Counted from the first letter of the stretch, positions 31,738 to 39,927 are shown. The stretch is DNA of 64,000 bases from Geodermatophilus aquaeductus (GCF_900182545.1 NZ_FXTJ01000006.1:62001-126000), one strand, 5' to 3'. The notes: a model not told the origin generated them from the letters alone. Numbers and translations: made by a program.

Positions 31738-32810
31738 CGCTCTCCCCACCACTTCGTCATGGTCACGGTCGTGCCGCGGCCCACCTCGGACACGATCGCG
31801 AACTCGTCCATCAGCCGCCGGGCGCCGGGGAGTCCGAGGCCCAGCCCGTCGTAGGTGCTGTAGCCGTCGTCCAGGGCGCGGTCGACGTCGGGGATGCCGG
31901 GGCCGACGTCGCGCGCGACGATGCGGATCCCCCGCGGCTCCTCCACGGCCTCGATCACGACCTCACCGGAGTCGGCGAACTTCACGATGTTGCGGGTCAC
32001 CTCGGACACGGCGGTGGCGATCGCGGTCAGGTCGGTCGGGGGGAAGCCGACACCGGCCGCGACCTCGCGGGCGGCCGAGCGCGCGGCCACGACGTCGGCG
32101 TCGGACTGCACGGGGACGCGGACGTCGGCGTCCCGGGTCCGGCCCCGCCCCATGAGCGGCTCGCTGAGCCGCGCGCAGACGTCGCACTCGAGCAGGTGCC
32201 GGGCCGCGTCGACCTCGCGCTGCCGGCGCCGGTCGCCGCTGGAGAGGGCCAGCAGCACCGGCCGGCACCGGTCGGTCGGGGGCTCGGCGTTCTCGAGGGC
32301 GAGCAGGTACTCCACCCGCAGCCGCGCGCGGGTCCGGTTGAGCTGGGCGGCCACCGCGCCCGCCGTGGACCCCAGCTCGGCGGCCAGCGACCGGGTGTCC
32401 TGCCCGGCCACCTCGTGGGCGAGCAGCGTCGCGCGCTCCCGGTCGGTCAGCCGGGCCAGGGCCGCGGTGACCGCCTCGCGGTCCTCCTGCACGAGGACGT
32501 CCTCGTCGGGCGCCTCGGGTGGGCGGAGGTCGACGACGCGGTGCTGGTGGCGCCGCTGGCGGTCCTGGTCCCGCCAGAGGGAGGCGACGACGTTGCGGGC
32601 CGTCACGATGGCGTAGGGCTCGAGCATCCCCGGCTCCACCCGCGCCGACGCGGCGAGCACCCGGGCGAGCGTCTCCTGCACGAGGTCGTCGGCGGTCGCC
32701 CGGTCGGGGACCCGGGCGGCGACGACCCGCCGGACGAGCGGGATCAGCGCCGTGATCTCGGCGGGCGACGGCCGGTCCCCGGCCGGGCCGGCCCGCCCCG
32801 CGGCGGCCAT
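31734..32810 (-). CDS. ECF-like sigma factor fused through a zinc finger to an RsbT switch kinase
   Basis: A single 358-residue frame with three parts. Residues 15-90 are sigma region 2 (ATADDLVQETLARVLAAS, YAIVTARNVVASLWRD). Residues 108-172 are sigma region 4 (ALARLTDRERATLLAHEVAG, SLAAELGSTAGAVAAQLNRT). A linker carries Cys182 and HxxxCxxC (His205, Cys209, Cys212), as in zinc-containing anti-sigma domains. Residues 228-358 are a nearly textbook RsbT: N-box SEVTRNIVKFAD (Glu270, Asn274), G1 ARDVGPGIPDVDRAL (Asp301), GYSTYDGLGLGLPG and RRLMDEFAIVSEVGRGTTV. The frame is continuous and sits where rsbT normally lies, directly before rsbR in the minus direction. It should let the stressosome hold a sigma factor directly. 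ATG 32810 is the natural start; no strong ribosome site is seen. Confidence 0.9.
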   Translation of the reverse strand: MAAAGRAGPAGDRPSPAEITALIPLVRRVVAARVPDRATADDLVQETLARVLAASARVEPGMLEPYAIVTARNVVASLWRDQDRQRRHQHRVVDLRPPEAPDEDVLVQEDREAVTAALARLTDRERATLLAHEVAGQDTRSLAAELGSTAGAVAAQLNRTRARLRVEYLLALENAEPPTDRCRPVLLALSSGDRRRQREVDAARHLLECDVCARLSEPLMGRGRTRDADVRVPVQSDADVVAARSAAREVAAGVGFPPTDLTAIATAVSEVTRNIVKFADSGEVVIEAVEEPRGIRIVARDVGPGIPDVDRALDDGYSTYDGLGLGLPGARRLMDEFAIVSEVGRGTTVTMTKWWGER

Positions 32811-32882
32811 GGCGGAAAGCTACGCCGCGCGTCCCCGCCGCGTCTCCCCTCCCGTTCCCGTCGCCGGCGGGGAACCGCCTGC

Positions 32883-33176
32883 TCAGCACCGCTGCCCGGG
32901 CGGCCCGCGGCGGACGGGACGCACCCCGAGCCGCACGAGGATCCGCTCCGCCCGCCGCCGGCGCTCCCGGGCCCGGTCGCGCAGCAGTGCCGCCAGCACG
33001 GGGTTGTCCGAGCGGTCGGCGCGGCCCTCGAGAAACTGCGCCGTCGCCAGGTGGGTCGCCGCCCGGCGGAGCGCCTCCACGTGCTCGAGCCGCTCCTGCG
33101 GCCGCCGCGGAGGCGGGACCGCGGGGGTTCCCGCCGGGTCGGTGCTCGTCCTGGTCGTCGTCCCGCCTGTGGTCAT
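32883..33176 (-). CDS. Hypothetical basic protein upstream of the sigma-RsbT gene
   Basis: A 97-residue protein. Its first third is Thr/Pro-rich; the rest is helical and Arg-rich (ERLEHVEALRRAATHLATAQ, LLRDRARERRRRAERILVRL) and could bind nucleic acid or form a coiled coil. Start is ATG 33176, with GGGAGGCCAGGACGGC upstream. It reads into the stressosome operon, 72 bases before the sigma-RsbT start, with no hairpin between, so it may be the operon's first gene. No family is recognised. Confidence 0.6.
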   Translation of the reverse strand: MTTGGTTTRTSTDPAGTPAVPPPRRPQERLEHVEALRRAATHLATAQFLEGRADRSDNPVLAALLRDRARERRRRAERILVRLGVRPVRRGPPGQRC

Positions 33177-33547
33177 GCCGTCCTGGCCTCCCTCGATGCC
33201 CCGCACCCGTGACGACGCCGTGGCGGGTCGGGGATGACGCGGCGCGCCGGGACGTCCGCCGTCGACGGGTCGGCGGTCACGCAGGGTGGCCGGGCGAGCG
33301 CTGACGCGGGCGGCCCCGGTGCATGACGCGGGGCCCTGCGCCGCGGCCGCCCCGGGGTGCCCGGCCCGCCGCGGGTGCGGTCCGGGCGCCCGGTCCCCGC
33401 GCTGCGTCATGCGCGGGGCCCGCGCGCCTCTTCTCCCCCGTGGGCCGGTGCCGTCCCCGACACCCGTGCCCCCGGACGGGGGCGGCACCGGTCCGCGTGC
33501 GCCGGCGGAGCCCTCGCCGCGCACGCGCCCCCGACCCGAGGACCTCC
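33177..33547. other. Intergenic region between stressosome operon and glycosyltransferases
   Basis: About 370 bases with no convincing gene. It must hold divergent promoters. Two structures stand out: a hairpin at 33445-33491 (CCGGTGCCGTCCCCG paired with CGGGGGCGGCACCGG, one mismatch), which could be a leader stem for the glycosyltransferase operon, and a 9-base inverted pair GCATGACGC/GCGTCATGC at 33321 and 33404. Confidence 0.5.
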
Positions 33548-34780
33548 ATGGCCGCACGCCCTGCCCGGTACCGCCCTGCCCAGAACCGCCCTGCCCAGCA
33601 CCTCCCGTCCGCGCCCCAACCCCGGCGCGTCGTCGTCACCGGCAACCGGGTCGCCCCCACCGCCGTCGACACGACGGTCGTGGTCCCGACGTTCAACGAG
33701 AGCGCGAACGTGGCCCCGCTGGTCGAGCGCCTGGGCGTGGCCCTGCGCGGGAGGTCCGCCGAGGTGCTGTTCGTCGACGACAGCACCGACGGCACGCCGG
33801 CGGAGGTCGCGCGGGTGGCGGCGACGGCCGACCTGCCGGTGCGGGTGCTGCACCGGGAGGGCGACGAGCGGGTCGGCGGCCTGGCGGGCGCGGTCAGCGC
33901 CGGGATCGCGGCCTCGGACAGCGACTTCGTGCTCGTCATGGACGGCGACCTGCAGCACCCGCCGGAGATGGTGCCGGAGCTGCGCGACGCCGCCGATGAC
34001 GTCGACCTGGCCGTGGCCTCCCGCTACGGCGGGGGCGGCGACTCCTCGGGGCTGAGCAGCGTCTACCGGCGGTGGGTGTCCAGCGGCAGCACGGCGCTGG
34101 CGCAGGCCTGCTTCCCGCGGCGGGTCGGGCGGGTGTGCACCGACCCGATGACCGGCTTCTTCTGCTTCCGCCGCTCGGCCGTCGATCCCTCCCGGCTGCG
34201 GCCGCGCGGTTTCAAGATCCTCCTGGAGATCCTGGCCCGCCACGACCTGCGGGTGCGCGAGCTGCCGTTCACCTTCGCCGACCGGGTGGCCGGAGAGAGC
34301 AAGGCGTCGTGGCGCAACGGCGTCCAGTTCGCCTATCAGATGCTGGGTCTGCGGATGGGCCGGATGACACGCTTCGCGGCGGTCGGCGCCCTCGGCACGC
34401 TGGTGAACCTGGCGGTGATGGCGCTGCTCGTGCGCTCCGGCGCGGGCTACGTGGCGGCCGCGGTGGGAGCCGCCGAGGTGTCGATCCTGCACAACTTCCT
34501 GCTGCAGGAGCGGTTCGTGTTCCGGGACGTGCGGGACGGGCCCAACTCGTGGTCACGCCGGCTGGCGCAGCACCTGGCGTTCAACAACGCCGAGGCGCTG
34601 GTCCGCCTGCCCTTCCTCGTGCTGCTCGTGGAGACGTGGCACGTGTGGGCGCTGCTGGCCCAGGCCGTCACGCTCGCCGTCGCCTTCGTGGCCCGCTTCC
34701 TGTTCGTCTCCCGGGTCGTCTACCGGCCGCGCCGGCCGCGCTGGGCCGCCCGGACGACGCGGCAGCACGCGGAGGTCTGA
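33548..34780 (+). CDS. GT2 glycosyltransferase fused to a GtrA-like membrane domain
   Basis: A 410-residue protein. Residues about 40-265 form a GT-A glycosyltransferase of the dolichol/polyprenol-phosphate mannosyltransferase type (TTVVVPTFNESANVAPLVER, metal-binding VMDGDLQHPPEMV, DPMTGFFCFRR, GFKILLEIL). Residues about 275-395 are a four-helix GtrA domain (FAAVGALGTLVNLAVMALL onward). The pair moves sugar from a nucleotide to polyprenyl phosphate and flips or presents it. Start is ATG 33548, after GAGGAC. It begins a three-gene glycan operon, two bases before the next start. Confidence 0.9.
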   Translation: MAARPARYRPAQNRPAQHLPSAPQPRRVVVTGNRVAPTAVDTTVVVPTFNESANVAPLVERLGVALRGRSAEVLFVDDSTDGTPAEVARVAATADLPVRVLHREGDERVGGLAGAVSAGIAASDSDFVLVMDGDLQHPPEMVPELRDAADDVDLAVASRYGGGGDSSGLSSVYRRWVSSGSTALAQACFPRRVGRVCTDPMTGFFCFRRSAVDPSRLRPRGFKILLEILARHDLRVRELPFTFADRVAGESKASWRNGVQFAYQMLGLRMGRMTRFAAVGALGTLVNLAVMALLVRSGAGYVAAAVGAAEVSILHNFLLQERFVFRDVRDGPNSWSRRLAQHLAFNNAEALVRLPFLVLLVETWHVWALLAQAVTLAVAFVARFLFVSRVVYRPRRPRWAARTTRQHAEV

Positions 34781-34782
34781 CC

Positions 34783-36084
34783 GTGCTGCTGCTCTCCGTC
34801 GCGCTCGTCGTCGTCGCGCTCGTCCTGCTCGTCGTGGCCGGGACGACCCTGTGGTGGCAGATGCACGCCTGGTCCTCGCCGCGGTCCTACCGGTCGGTCG
34901 GCTTCCCCCGGGCGGGGCGGCCGACCACCTCCTTCAGCCTCATCGTCCCGTGCCGCGAGGAGACCGAGGAGGTCATGCGCTCGACCGTCGAGCGGCTGCT
35001 CGCGCAGGAGCACCCGGACTTCGAGGTGGTGTTCTCCGTCGGGCACGACGACGCCAAGCCGATGAGCGGCGGCCTGTCGACGGTGCAGATCGCGGAGAAG
35101 CTGGCCCGGCGGTGGCCGGCGCAGGTGCGGGTGTCGGTGAACTACGACGCCGTCAAGAACAAGCCGCGGCAGCTGAACACGGCGCTGCGGGACTGCACCA
35201 AGGAGATCGTCGGGATCGTCGACGCCGAGTCGCTGACCCAGCCCGGCCTGCTCGCCCACGTCGACGCGACCTTCCGCAGCACGGACGCCGACGTCGTCCA
35301 GGGCGCGGTGCACCTCATGAACTACCGCGACTCGTGGTTCGCGCTGCGCAACTGCATGGAGTACCGGATCTGGTTCCGGTCGCGGCTGCACGGCCACGCC
35401 CTGTCGGGGTTCATCCCCCTCGGCGGGAACACGGTGTTCACCCGGCGCGCGCTGCTGGAGGAGGTCGGCGGCTGGGACGGCGAGTGCCTGGCCGAGGACT
35501 GCGAGATCGGCGTCCGACTGTCGTGCCTGGGCAAGAAGATCGTCGTCGGCTACGACTCGCGGCTGGCGACGCAGGAGGAGACCCCCGAGCGCATCCCGCA
35601 GCTGATCAAGCAGCGGACGCGGTGGGCGCTGGGCTTCATGCAGGTACTCGCGAAGGGCGAGTGGAAGAAGCTCCCGACCCGGTCCCAGCGGTTCCACGCG
35701 TGGTGGACGCTCGTGCAGCAGCACGCGGTCGCGTTCTCCGGCGTCGTGCTGCCCCTGGCGGTGCTGACCGGGCTGGTGGCCAGTGTGCCGACGGTGGTCG
35801 TGCTGGTCACCTTCCTGCCGCTCGCGCCGACCCTGACGATGCTCGGCTTCGAGATGCTGATCCTGCGCGAGTGGGGCCGGGAGATGCGCCTCGACGTCCG
35901 GCTGCGCGACTACGTGCGGCTGGTCGTCTCGCTGCCCTTCTACCAGCTGCTGCTGGCGGTCGCGGTGCTGCGGGCGATCGGCAAGTACCTCACCGGCGAC
36001 TTCGCGTGGGAGAAGACCGCGCACGTCGGGTCGCACCTGCCGCCGCGGCTCACGCTGGTCGGCGACGAGGAGCGGGCCGCGTGA
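34783..36084 (+). CDS. Processive-type GT2 glycosyltransferase, integral membrane
   Basis: A 433-residue membrane glycosyltransferase. One N-terminal helix (LLLSVALVVVALVLLVVAGT) is followed by a GT-A domain with FSLIVPCREETEEVMRST, the DAES metal motif, GGNTVFTRRALLEEVGGWDG, LAEDCEIGVRL and the acceptor motif QRTRW. C-terminal helices follow (WWTLVQQHAVAFSGVVLPLA onward). The D, DxD-like, ED, QxxRW set is that of hyaluronan/cellulose-synthase-like enzymes, so it may polymerise an exopolysaccharide. Start is GTG 34783, two bases after the previous stop. The next gene overlaps it by four bases. Confidence 0.88.
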   Translation: MLLLSVALVVVALVLLVVAGTTLWWQMHAWSSPRSYRSVGFPRAGRPTTSFSLIVPCREETEEVMRSTVERLLAQEHPDFEVVFSVGHDDAKPMSGGLSTVQIAEKLARRWPAQVRVSVNYDAVKNKPRQLNTALRDCTKEIVGIVDAESLTQPGLLAHVDATFRSTDADVVQGAVHLMNYRDSWFALRNCMEYRIWFRSRLHGHALSGFIPLGGNTVFTRRALLEEVGGWDGECLAEDCEIGVRLSCLGKKIVVGYDSRLATQEETPERIPQLIKQRTRWALGFMQVLAKGEWKKLPTRSQRFHAWWTLVQQHAVAFSGVVLPLAVLTGLVASVPTVVVLVTFLPLAPTLTMLGFEMLILREWGREMRLDVRLRDYVRLVVSLPFYQLLLAVAVLRAIGKYLTGDFAWEKTAHVGSHLPPRLTLVGDEERAA

Positions 36085-37874
36085 GCGCCGTCCTCGACCG
36101 GGTCGACGTCGTCGCGCCCGCGCCGGTCCACCCCCGCGTCGTCGCCCGGCCCCGGCCGCGCAACGAGCGGCTGGCCGTCGGCCTCGGGCTCCTCCTGGTC
36201 GGCGTGATGCACTCGGTCAACCTGGCCGGCTGGCCGCAGTACTGGGACGACGAGGGCACCTACTACTCCCAGGCCTGGTCGGTGCAGCACCTGGGCTCGC
36301 TGTCGCCCTACACCTACTGGTACGACCACCCGCCGGTCGGCTGGCTGCAGCTGGCGCTGGTCTCCTGGCTGCCGGACGCGGTGCTCGACGGGTCCACCTC
36401 GGCGGTGCTGGCGGGGCGCGTCGTCATGGTCGTGTGCACGCTGGCCACCGCGCTGCTGACCTACCTGCTGGCCAAGCGCCTCGGCCTCACGCGGGGCTGG
36501 GCGCTGCTGGCGATGCTCTTCTGGGCGGTCGACCCGCTGGTGCTCTACGAGGGCCGCCAGGTGCTGCTGGACAACGTCGCGCTGCCGTGGCTGCTCGGCG
36601 CGTTCGTCCTCGCGCTGAGCCGGGAGCGGCACCTGGGCTCCCACATGGCGGCGGGGCTCTGCTTCGGGATGGCGGTGCTGAGCAAGGAGACGACGCTCAT
36701 GTTCGCCCCGGCGCTGCTGGTGGCGCTGTGGCAGTCGGCCTACCGCCCCACGCGGGCGTTCTCGGTGATGGGCATGTCCCTGCTGGTCGCGGCGATGGGG
36801 TCGATGTACCTGCTGTTCGCGCTGGTCCGCAGCGAGCTGTTCCCCGGGCCCGGCCACGTGTCGCTGTGGGACGCGGTGAGCTTCCAGTTCCTCGAGCGGG
36901 AGGGGTCGGGGTGGATCCTCGACCCGGACAGCCCCGAGGGCGGCGCCTACGACACCTTCCACTCGTGGCTGCAGCACGACGGCGGGGTGCTGCTGCTCGG
37001 CGGGGTGGGCGCGGCGCTGCCCGCGCTGTTCGTGCGGCGGCTGCGGCCGGTGGCGCTCGCGGTGCTCATCGCCGCGGCGGTGGCGCTGCGGCCGTCGGGC
37101 TACCTGCCGCACATGTACCCGGTCGCCGTCCTGCCGTTCTGCGCGCTGGCCTGCGTCGGGCTGCTCGACGTCGTCGGCCGGTGGGTGATGCGCCGTCGCG
37201 ACGTCGCGCTGCGCGCCGGGCTGGGGACCGTTGTGGCAGCGCTGCTGATCGGCGGGGTCATGCAGCTCGGAGACTGGCGCTACAACTACGAGGCCGCCTG
37301 GACCGAGGACACCAACGACGTGCACGCCACGACGGTGGAGTACGTGGCGGGCGCGCTGCCGCGGGACGCCGTCGTCGTCGCGGACAACTCCTACTGGAAC
37401 GACCTGGTCGACGCCGGCTGGTCGGTCGAGGACGCCGTCTGGTTCTACAAGGCCGACGCCGATGCCGCGGTGGCCGACCGCCTCGGCGGGGACTACCGGG
37501 GCATCGACTACCTGGTGTGGTCGATCGACGTCGCCGAGAACGCGCTGCCGGTCGTGGCCGAGGCCCACGAGCACAGCGAGCTGCTGTGGGCGCAGGGCGA
37601 GGGCCGCTCGCGGGTGGAGGTGCGCCGGGTGCTCACGCCCGCCGAGGAGGCCCGCATCGAGGCCGAGGAGGACGCGCGCGTGGCCGCCGAGCTGGAGGCC
37701 GAGCTGCGGCGGGTGGACGCCTTCATGGCCGAGGACAGCCTGGAGTGGCCTGACCTGACCAACGGCCAGGTCACCGCGATCCGGCAGGAGCGGGACACCC
37801 TGTCGGTGCCGGCGCTCGCGGCGAAGTACGAGACCAGCGAGGAGACGGTGGGAGCCGTGCTGGCCGGGGGCTGA
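36081..37874 (+). CDS. GT39-like polyprenol-dependent membrane glycosyltransferase
   Basis: A 597-residue multi-pass protein of the GT-C fold. The first outer loop carries the catalytic-type acidic pair in QYWDDEGTYYSQAWS. About ten hydrophobic helices follow to residue 400. A soluble domain follows (VVVADNSYWNDLVDAGWSVE). The last 85 residues are unusual for the family: an acidic helix (EEARIEAEEDARVAAELEAE) and a short end reading VPALAAKYETSEETVGAVL, like a helix-turn-helix half. It probably transfers the sugar presented by the GtrA fusion to a glycan or protein outside the membrane. GTG 36081 overlaps the preceding stop (GTGA). Confidence 0.82.
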   Translation: MSAVLDRVDVVAPAPVHPRVVARPRPRNERLAVGLGLLLVGVMHSVNLAGWPQYWDDEGTYYSQAWSVQHLGSLSPYTYWYDHPPVGWLQLALVSWLPDAVLDGSTSAVLAGRVVMVVCTLATALLTYLLAKRLGLTRGWALLAMLFWAVDPLVLYEGRQVLLDNVALPWLLGAFVLALSRERHLGSHMAAGLCFGMAVLSKETTLMFAPALLVALWQSAYRPTRAFSVMGMSLLVAAMGSMYLLFALVRSELFPGPGHVSLWDAVSFQFLEREGSGWILDPDSPEGGAYDTFHSWLQHDGGVLLLGGVGAALPALFVRRLRPVALAVLIAAAVALRPSGYLPHMYPVAVLPFCALACVGLLDVVGRWVMRRRDVALRAGLGTVVAALLIGGVMQLGDWRYNYEAAWTEDTNDVHATTVEYVAGALPRDAVVVADNSYWNDLVDAGWSVEDAVWFYKADADAAVADRLGGDYRGIDYLVWSIDVAENALPVVAEAHEHSELLWAQGEGRSRVEVRRVLTPAEEARIEAEEDARVAAELEAELRRVDAFMAEDSLEWPDLTNGQVTAIRQERDTLSVPALAAKYETSEETVGAVLAGG

Positions 37875-37900
37875 GCGCCGCGGCCGGCACGGCGCCTCGA

Positions 37901-38494
37901 TCAGGGGCAGGACTCCTCGAGCTTGACGACGCCGAGGTCGATGGCGCCCTCGGCGTCACCGCTGACCCGCTGGCCGGCCGGGACGTTCTGGTCGCACACC
38001 TTCCAGTTCGAGTCGACGAGCTGGTTGCGGGTGCCGAGCAGGTCGTGGGACAGGCTGAGGAAGACGCCGTGGGTCTGGATCAGGTTCTGGGCGTCCTGCA
38101 GGTTCATGCCGACGACGGACGGCATGGCGAAGTCGACGACCGGCGCCGGCGGCGGGGCCGGGGCGGTCGTGGTGCTCGGGGCGACCGCGGGCGGCGGGGT
38201 GCTGGCGACGGGCGGCACGACCGGCTGCGCGCTCGGGGTGGCCGTCACGGTCTGCGTGACCGTGGTGGTGGCGGCGGCCGCGGGCGCCGTCTCCTCGTCG
38301 TCCCCGCCCCCGAGCGCCGAGCCGATGGCCCCCACGACGAGGACCAAGGCGAGGACGGCGAACCAGGGACGCAGGTAGACCGGCGTCTGCTTCGGCGGGA
38401 CGGGCGGGGGGAAGCCGGGCGTCGGGCCCTGCGGAACGGACCAGATCTGGCCGTTCGGCGGGCCGGTCGGGTGGCCGGGAGGCGGCTGGGTCAT
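37901..38494 (-). CDS. Single-pass PASTA-domain protein
   Basis: A 197-residue protein from ATG 38494. The N terminus is Pro-rich (GPTPGFPPPVPPKQTPVYLR), then one membrane helix (WFAVLALVLVVGAIGSALGG), a Thr/Pro/Ala linker, and a C-terminal PASTA-type domain (FAMPSVVGMNLQDAQNLIQT). Two Cys near the end (WKVCDQNVP, LEESCP) could form a disulfide. PASTA domains bind peptidoglycan fragments or lipid II-like ligands; this one has no kinase or transpeptidase attached and probably acts as a wall-binding protein. It converges on the glycosyltransferase operon. Confidence 0.85.
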   Translation of the reverse strand: MTQPPPGHPTGPPNGQIWSVPQGPTPGFPPPVPPKQTPVYLRPWFAVLALVLVVGAIGSALGGGDDEETAPAAAATTTVTQTVTATPSAQPVVPPVASTPPPAVAPSTTTAPAPPPAPVVDFAMPSVVGMNLQDAQNLIQTHGVFLSLSHDLLGTRNQLVDSNWKVCDQNVPAGQRVSGDAEGAIDLGVVKLEESCP

Positions 38495-38667
38495 GGGACA
38501 CCCCGTGGTGGTCGTGCGGAGCGCGCACCGGCCGGCCACGACGGGCCGCGACGTCGGTGTCACGCGAGGACGGCGGGAGCCTCACACGCCGGCACGCCGT
38601 CGTCCGGGACATCCGGCACGGCGTCGTCCCGAACCGGTCACGGGGCGCCCCAGCCACCCCGGACGCA

Positions 38668-38704
38668 CCGCGGCCCCCGTCCCGGGGAGGGACGGGGGCC
38701 GCGG
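38668..38704 (-). terminator. Hairpin terminator after the 52-residue gene
   Basis: 16-base perfect arms (CCGCGGCCCCCGTCCC and complement) with a 5-base loop, 14 bases past the stop at 38719. Confidence 0.8.
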
Positions 38705-38718
38705 TCAGCCGTGCGGGA

Positions 38719-38877
38719 TCAGTAGCCGCGACCGGTCGGTCGCTTGCCGCCACCCTTGTTCTTCGCCTGGTAGTCCCGGATGAACTGCTTGATCTTCGCC
38801 TGGTTCTGCGGCTTCTGGAGCTCCTGGACGACCTTTGCGGCGACGCCCGAGGCGATCACTTTCCTCAGCATGCCCAT
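38719..38877 (-). CDS. 52-residue basic protein, unknown
   Basis: A short gene with good coding statistics. It runs from ATG 38877 to a TGA at 38719, with GGAGGGAGTACCCC before the start and a strong hairpin after the stop. The protein begins MGMLRKVIASGVAAKVVQEL, continues with a helix rich in Lys and Gln (NQAKIKQFIRDYQAKN), and ends GGGKRPTGRGY. A hydrophobic start and basic tail suggest membrane-surface or nucleic acid association, which is inference. No known family is claimed. Confidence 0.75.
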   Translation of the reverse strand: MGMLRKVIASGVAAKVVQELQKPQNQAKIKQFIRDYQAKNKGGGKRPTGRGY

Positions 38878-39165
38878 GGGGTACTCCCTCCTCTCGACTG
38901 CTCCAACGGGTGCCCCGACAACGGGCGGGTCAACCGTCGTGATCCCGGCGGGCTCTCACCGCGCATGGGGCGTGGCCGGTCGTTGACTGCGCGTGCGGAC
39001 GCACCGCCCCGCCCGTTTTCGTACTTCACGGCGTGTCGGCGCCCGGCGAGTCGGCGGCCGGACACGTCGGAGGACCTGATCGGTCCTGGTGGCGCAGGCG
39101 TGTCGGATCCGGGCCGCGGGTCAAGTCACGGCGATGCGGTCGGGCGTGGCGAGGGGTCGCACCGG
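38878..39165. other. Intergenic region upstream of riboswitch
   Basis: About 290 bases with no gene. It holds the promoter of the 52-residue gene on the minus strand and sequence leading to the riboswitch promoter. No repeat or other feature is clear. Confidence 0.5.
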
Positions 39166-39194
39166 TTGAGCGCTCAAGACGGCGTCCCTACCGT
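39166..39194 (+). promoter_or_regulatory. Candidate sigma-A-type promoter of riboswitch/NlpC gene
   Basis: TTGAGC (39166-39171) and TACCGT (39189-39194) with a 17-base spacer. Transcription would begin near 39201, about 200 bases before the start codon and just upstream of the riboswitch. Confidence 0.5.
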
Positions 39195-39224
39195 CGTCGC
39201 GGTTTGGCCGGGCCTCCCGTCACC

Positions 39225-39376
39225 TCCCGTGTGACACCCGCCGGACGCCGCCGAACCGGATGCCGGCACCGAGCCGGTACCCGGACCGGGGACCCACCGC
39301 AGTTCTGGGGTGAAGCGCGACTCGTCGCGCCGGGCGACTCCCCCGTCCGAACCCGTCAGCTAACCCGGTAGGCGGT
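39225..39376 (+). promoter_or_regulatory. c-di-AMP (ydaO/yuaA-type) riboswitch
   Basis: The stretch GGGGACCCACC (near 39289), TTCTGGGGTGAA, then CGTCCGAACCCGTCAGCTAA and CCCGGTAGGCG matches the conserved core of actinobacterial ydaO-type riboswitches almost base for base. These RNAs bind c-di-AMP and usually lie before NlpC/P60 or Rpf cell-wall hydrolase genes, as here. High c-di-AMP would reduce expression of the hydrolase. The 3' edge is clear and ends 26 bases before the start codon; the 5' edge is approximate. Confidence 0.88.
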
Positions 39377-39402
39377 CGTGGAGAACAGGAGAACCGTCGT
39401 CG

Positions 39403-39918
39403 ATGACGACTGCACGCACGTCCCTCGCCCGTCGCTCGTTCCGCGGCATCGCCGTCGCGGCCGTCGCCGGAGCCGGCATCGCCCTCACGCCCCTCCCGGC
39501 CTCGGCTGCTGCGGGTGACCCCGGCACCGTGGCCGTGGCCGCCGCCGCGCCGGCGCCCGCTCCCAACGGCGCGGCGCAGGTCGCCGTCGACACCGCCCTC
39601 GCCCAGGTCGGCGACCCGTACGTCTACGGCGCCACCGGCCCGAACTCCTTCGACTGCTCCGGGCTGACCAGCTACGCCTACAAGGCCGCCGGCATCACGA
39701 TCCCGCGGACCTCCAAGCTGCAGTCGACGTTCGGCACCCCGGTGGCGAAGGCGGATCTCAAGCCCGGCGACCTGGTGTTCTTCTACAGCCCGGTCTCGCA
39801 CGTGGGCATGTACATCGGCAACGGCCAGATGGTCCACGCCTCGACCGCCGGCAAGCCGGTGGCCGTGGTGAACCTGGACTCGATGCCGAGCTACGCGGGC
39901 GCCCGCCGCGTCGCCTGA
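39403..39918 (+). CDS. Secreted NlpC/P60 peptidoglycan endopeptidase
   Basis: A 171-residue exported protein. The basic start and hydrophobic segment (residues about 10-37, ending ASAAAG) form a signal peptide. The C-terminal NlpC/P60 domain has Cys85 (NSFDCSGLTSYAY), His133 (PVSHVGMYIGNG) and His145 (QMVHASTAG), the catalytic set. It cleaves peptide stems in peptidoglycan outside the cell. AGGAGAACCGTCGTCG precedes ATG 39403. It is monocistronic, controlled by the riboswitch above and closed by a strong terminator. Confidence 0.92.
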   Translation: MTTARTSLARRSFRGIAVAAVAGAGIALTPLPASAAAGDPGTVAVAAAAPAPAPNGAAQVAVDTALAQVGDPYVYGATGPNSFDCSGLTSYAYKAAGITIPRTSKLQSTFGTPVAKADLKPGDLVFFYSPVSHVGMYIGNGQMVHASTAGKPVAVVNLDSMPSYAGARRVA

Positions 39919-39927
39919 CGCACGCTC

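Noticed and set aside
31734..32810. Idea that the sigma-RsbT frame is two genes joined by a sequencing error
   Set aside because: Codon bias and frame are continuous through the zinc-finger linker, the linker itself has a recognisable motif, and no start codon with a ribosome site precedes the RsbT half. Resequencing would settle it.
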